A DNA stretch of 49,901 nt, taken from positions 1 through 49,901 of the forward strand of contig JAEYUO010000003.1 in NCBI GenBank assembly GCA_023432465.1, written 5' to 3'. Source of the DNA: Planctomycetota bacterium (GTDB lineage: Bacteria; Planctomycetota; Phycisphaerae; Phycisphaerales; UBA1924). Below, one piece after another: positions 48,123 to 49,901 of the stretch (positions within the stretch are counted from its first letter, which is position 1; each line of letters starts with the position of its first letter). Position numbers and translations under genes: made by a program. Below the pieces are notes generated by a model. It was not told the origin of the DNA. It worked only from the letters and a program-made list of their open reading frames with translations, and did no database searches.

Positions 48123-49901
48123 ATGTCCACCGCCTCGCCCACCCCACCGCCCGCCGCACCCACTCCATCGCAGAATCCCGCTGCAAAGCCTGCCGCGGCG
48201 GCTGCGCCGCAGGGCCTGCGCGAGCTGACCGACCTGTATGCGAAGCTGGAAGCGAAGATCCGGCTGGGCGGCGGGCAGAAAGCGATCGACCGGCAGCACG
48301 AGAAGGGACGGCTGACAGCGCGGGAGCGGGTTGAGCGGCTGATCGATAAGCCGGAGCAGGCTAGAGGGGCGAAGAAGGACGCCGCGGCGGTGAATGTGCA
48401 CGCGGCGGAGATCCCGGGCTTTCAGGAACTGGGGCTGTGGTCGGCGTGGGGCATGTACGAGGAGCACGGCGGTGCGCCCGCGGCGGGGGTTGTGACGGGC
48501 GTGGGGCGGGTGCAGGGTCGGCAGTGCATGATCATCGCCAACGACGCGACGGTGAAGGCCGGGGCGTTCTTCCCGATGACGTGCAAGAAGATCATCCGGG
48601 CGCAGATGATCGCGCAGATGGCGCGGCTGCCGCTGATCTATCTGGTGGATTCGGCGGGCGTCTTCCTGCCGCTGCAGGAGGATGTGTTCCCGGATACGGA
48701 TGACTTCGGACGGATCTTCCGCAACAACGCGGTGATCAGCGCGGAGGGCATCCCGCAGATCGCGGCGATCATGGGGTACTGCGTGGCGGGCGGCGGGTAT
48801 CTGCCGGTGCTGTGCGACACGCTGCTGATGACCGAGGGCAGTGGGCTGTACCTTGCAGGTCCGGCGCTGGTAAAGGCGGCGATCGGGCAGGTCGTGACGG
48901 ATGAAGAGCTCGGCGGGGCGACGATGCACGCGGAGATCAGCGGCACCATCGACTTCAAGGAGAAGGACGATGAGAGCTGTATCTGGCGGTTGAGGGAGTT
49001 GATGGGGAAGTATGGGGAAGGGAGCAAGCGAGCGAGGGAACAGGGGATTGAGCGCAGACGCATCGCTCCGCCATATCACGGCGGCGAGAAGCAGTACGAC
49101 TTCTTCACCGATAAGCCCGGCGCGCAGTATGAGGTGCGCGACCTGATCGCGGCGGTCGTGGATTCTCGAAACGACAACGGCACCCTCGCTCCGGACTTCG
49201 ACGAATACAAGGCGGACTACGGCCCGTCGATCGTCTGTGGTTACGCCAACCTCGGTGGGCTCGCCTGCGGCATCGTCGCGAACCAGAAGATGGTCACCCG
49301 CACCGGCGCGGGCGCGGTGCAGTTGCCGGGTGTGATCTATCACGACTCGGCGGACAAGGCCGCGAGGTTCATCATGGACTGCAACCAGCGGAAGATCCCG
49401 CTGGTGTTTCTGCACGACACGACGGGGTTCATGGTGGGCAAGGAGAGCGAGCAACACGGGATCATCCGCGCCGGGGCGAAGATGGTCAACGCGATGAGCA
49501 ACTGCATTGTGCCGAAGATCGTGGTGATCGTCGGCGGGTCCTATGGCGCAGGGAACTACGCGATGTGCGGCCGCGGCTTTGACCCGTTTGTCACGCTGGC
49601 CTGGCCGAGCGGCAAGTGCGCAGTGATGGGGGCGAACCAGGCGACGGGCGTGCTGACGACCATTGAGGAGGCGAGCCGGAAGCGCAAGGGCGAGACGATC
49701 GACGAGGAGACCCACAAGGCCATCTACGCCGCCGTGCATGCGAGCTATACCGAGCAGGCGGATATCCGCCACGGCGCAGCGCGTGGCTGGCTGGACCGGA
49801 TCATCCAGCCGCACCGTACGCGTGAGGAGTTGATCGGCGTGCTCCAGATGACCGAGAACTGGGACTACTCGCGGCCGTTCCGGACGGGCGTGCTTCAGAC
49901 C
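48123..49901 (+). CDS. Acyl-CoA carboxylase carboxyltransferase subunit, 3' end outside window
   Basis: The frame is open from the ATG at 48123 to the window end (593 codons), so the stop is not seen. After a Pro/Ala-rich lead, residues about 30-590 are the biotin-dependent carboxyltransferase: QKAIDRQHEKGRLTARERVE, a CoA-binding AGFFPMT-like loop (KAGAFFPMTCKKI), VDSAGVFLPLQEDVFPDTDD, GYCVAGGGYLPVLCD, and the C-half LVFLHDTTGFMVGKESEQHG with GGSYGAGNYAMCGRGFDP. LPLQ and the QxxxFPD segment favour methylcrotonyl- or geranyl-type over propionyl-CoA carboxylase, but substrate is uncertain. It transfers CO2 from carboxybiotin to an acyl-CoA. Its biotin subunit is expected just downstream. Confidence 0.93.
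   Translation, partial: MSTASPTPPPAAPTPSQNPAAKPAAAAAPQGLRELTDLYAKLEAKIRLGGGQKAIDRQHEKGRLTARERVERLIDKPEQARGAKKDAAAVNVHAAEIPGFQELGLWSAWGMYEEHGGAPAAGVVTGVGRVQGRQCMIIANDATVKAGAFFPMTCKKIIRAQMIAQMARLPLIYLVDSAGVFLPLQEDVFPDTDDFGRIFRNNAVISAEGIPQIAAIMGYCVAGGGYLPVLCDTLLMTEGSGLYLAGPALVKAAIGQVVTDEELGGATMHAEISGTIDFKEKDDESCIWRLRELMGKYGEGSKRAREQGIERRRIAPPYHGGEKQYDFFTDKPGAQYEVRDLIAAVVDSRNDNGTLAPDFDEYKADYGPSIVCGYANLGGLACGIVANQKMVTRTGAGAVQLPGVIYHDSADKAARFIMDCNQRKIPLVFLHDTTGFMVGKESEQHGIIRAGAKMVNAMSNCIVPKIVVIVGGSYGAGNYAMCGRGFDPFVTLAWPSGKCAVMGANQATGVLTTIEEASRKRKGETIDEETHKAIYAAVHASYTEQADIRHGAARGWLDRIIQPHRTREELIGVLQMTENWDYSRPFRTGVLQT

Overview
The window is a GC-rich, densely packed bacterial chromosome segment with about 45 protein-coding genes on both strands and one tRNA. 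The best guess for the source is a planctomycete, probably of the Phycisphaerae type. A secreted protein at 5308-6087 ends in a PEP-CTERM-like sorting tail (a VPAPG motif, a hydrophobic helix and RRRR). There are also many HEAT/TPR lipoproteins, a UMF1-type transporter, an oversized site-2 protease and a UAP1-like nucleotidyltransferase. The placement is by gene style only, not by a marker search.

Layout. 1-4.3 kb: the tail of a SurA-like chaperone, a YraN nuclease, a hybrid-free sensor histidine kinase, and a lipoprotein that joins a Cys-X5-Arg phosphatase domain to a cytochrome c'-like CxxCH domain. 4.5-6.1 kb: an RRM RNA-binding protein with a clear terminator, then the PEP-CTERM-like protein. 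6.1-12.5 kb: a catabolic cluster made of a thiolase, a class III aminotransferase, both subunits of a 3-oxoacid CoA-transferase, a KamA-family radical SAM aminomutase, and a divergent RpiR-type regulator. In order the enzymes can turn an alpha-amino acid into a beta-amino acid, a beta-keto acid, its CoA thioester, and finally acetyl-CoA plus a shortened acyl-CoA.

12.5-15.5 kb: an accessory island. Two 5'-truncated gene remnants mark its left edge. A tightly coupled five-gene operon follows (three small helix-turn-helix proteins, a winged-helix/nuclease-like protein and a membrane-anchored protein). A tRNA-Asp gene lies at the right edge with its 3' end facing the island. 15.6-24.3 kb is core-like: envelope and coiled-coil proteins, a HEAT lipoprotein, Lnt, AccD, a histidine-phosphatase homologue lacking both catalytic histidines, Rpe and a UAP1-like uridylyltransferase. 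24.3-27.2 kb: a hydrolase, a degraded IS200-like transposase between two inverted copies of a double-hairpin element, a frameshifted gene, and a Pro/Ala-rich protein carrying a repeat.

27.3-35.1 kb: a UMF1 transporter, TrpB, a TPR protein, a HEAT protein, a degenerate kinase and a response-regulator receiver. 35.2-42.8 kb: a PBP4-type DD-carboxypeptidase, a ChaN-like lipoprotein, a four-helix-bundle (S23) protein beside an AT-rich palindrome, ArgC, a site-2 protease with extra PDZ modules, and a hydrolase. 42.8-49.9 kb: a DUF4259 protein, RecA with an inverted repeat over its promoter, a LacI-type regulator, DUF1579 and DUF3806-like proteins, a zinc-ribbon membrane protein, and an acyl-CoA carboxylase carboxyltransferase subunit cut by the window end. 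All identities rest on motif recognition by eye; no database search was run.
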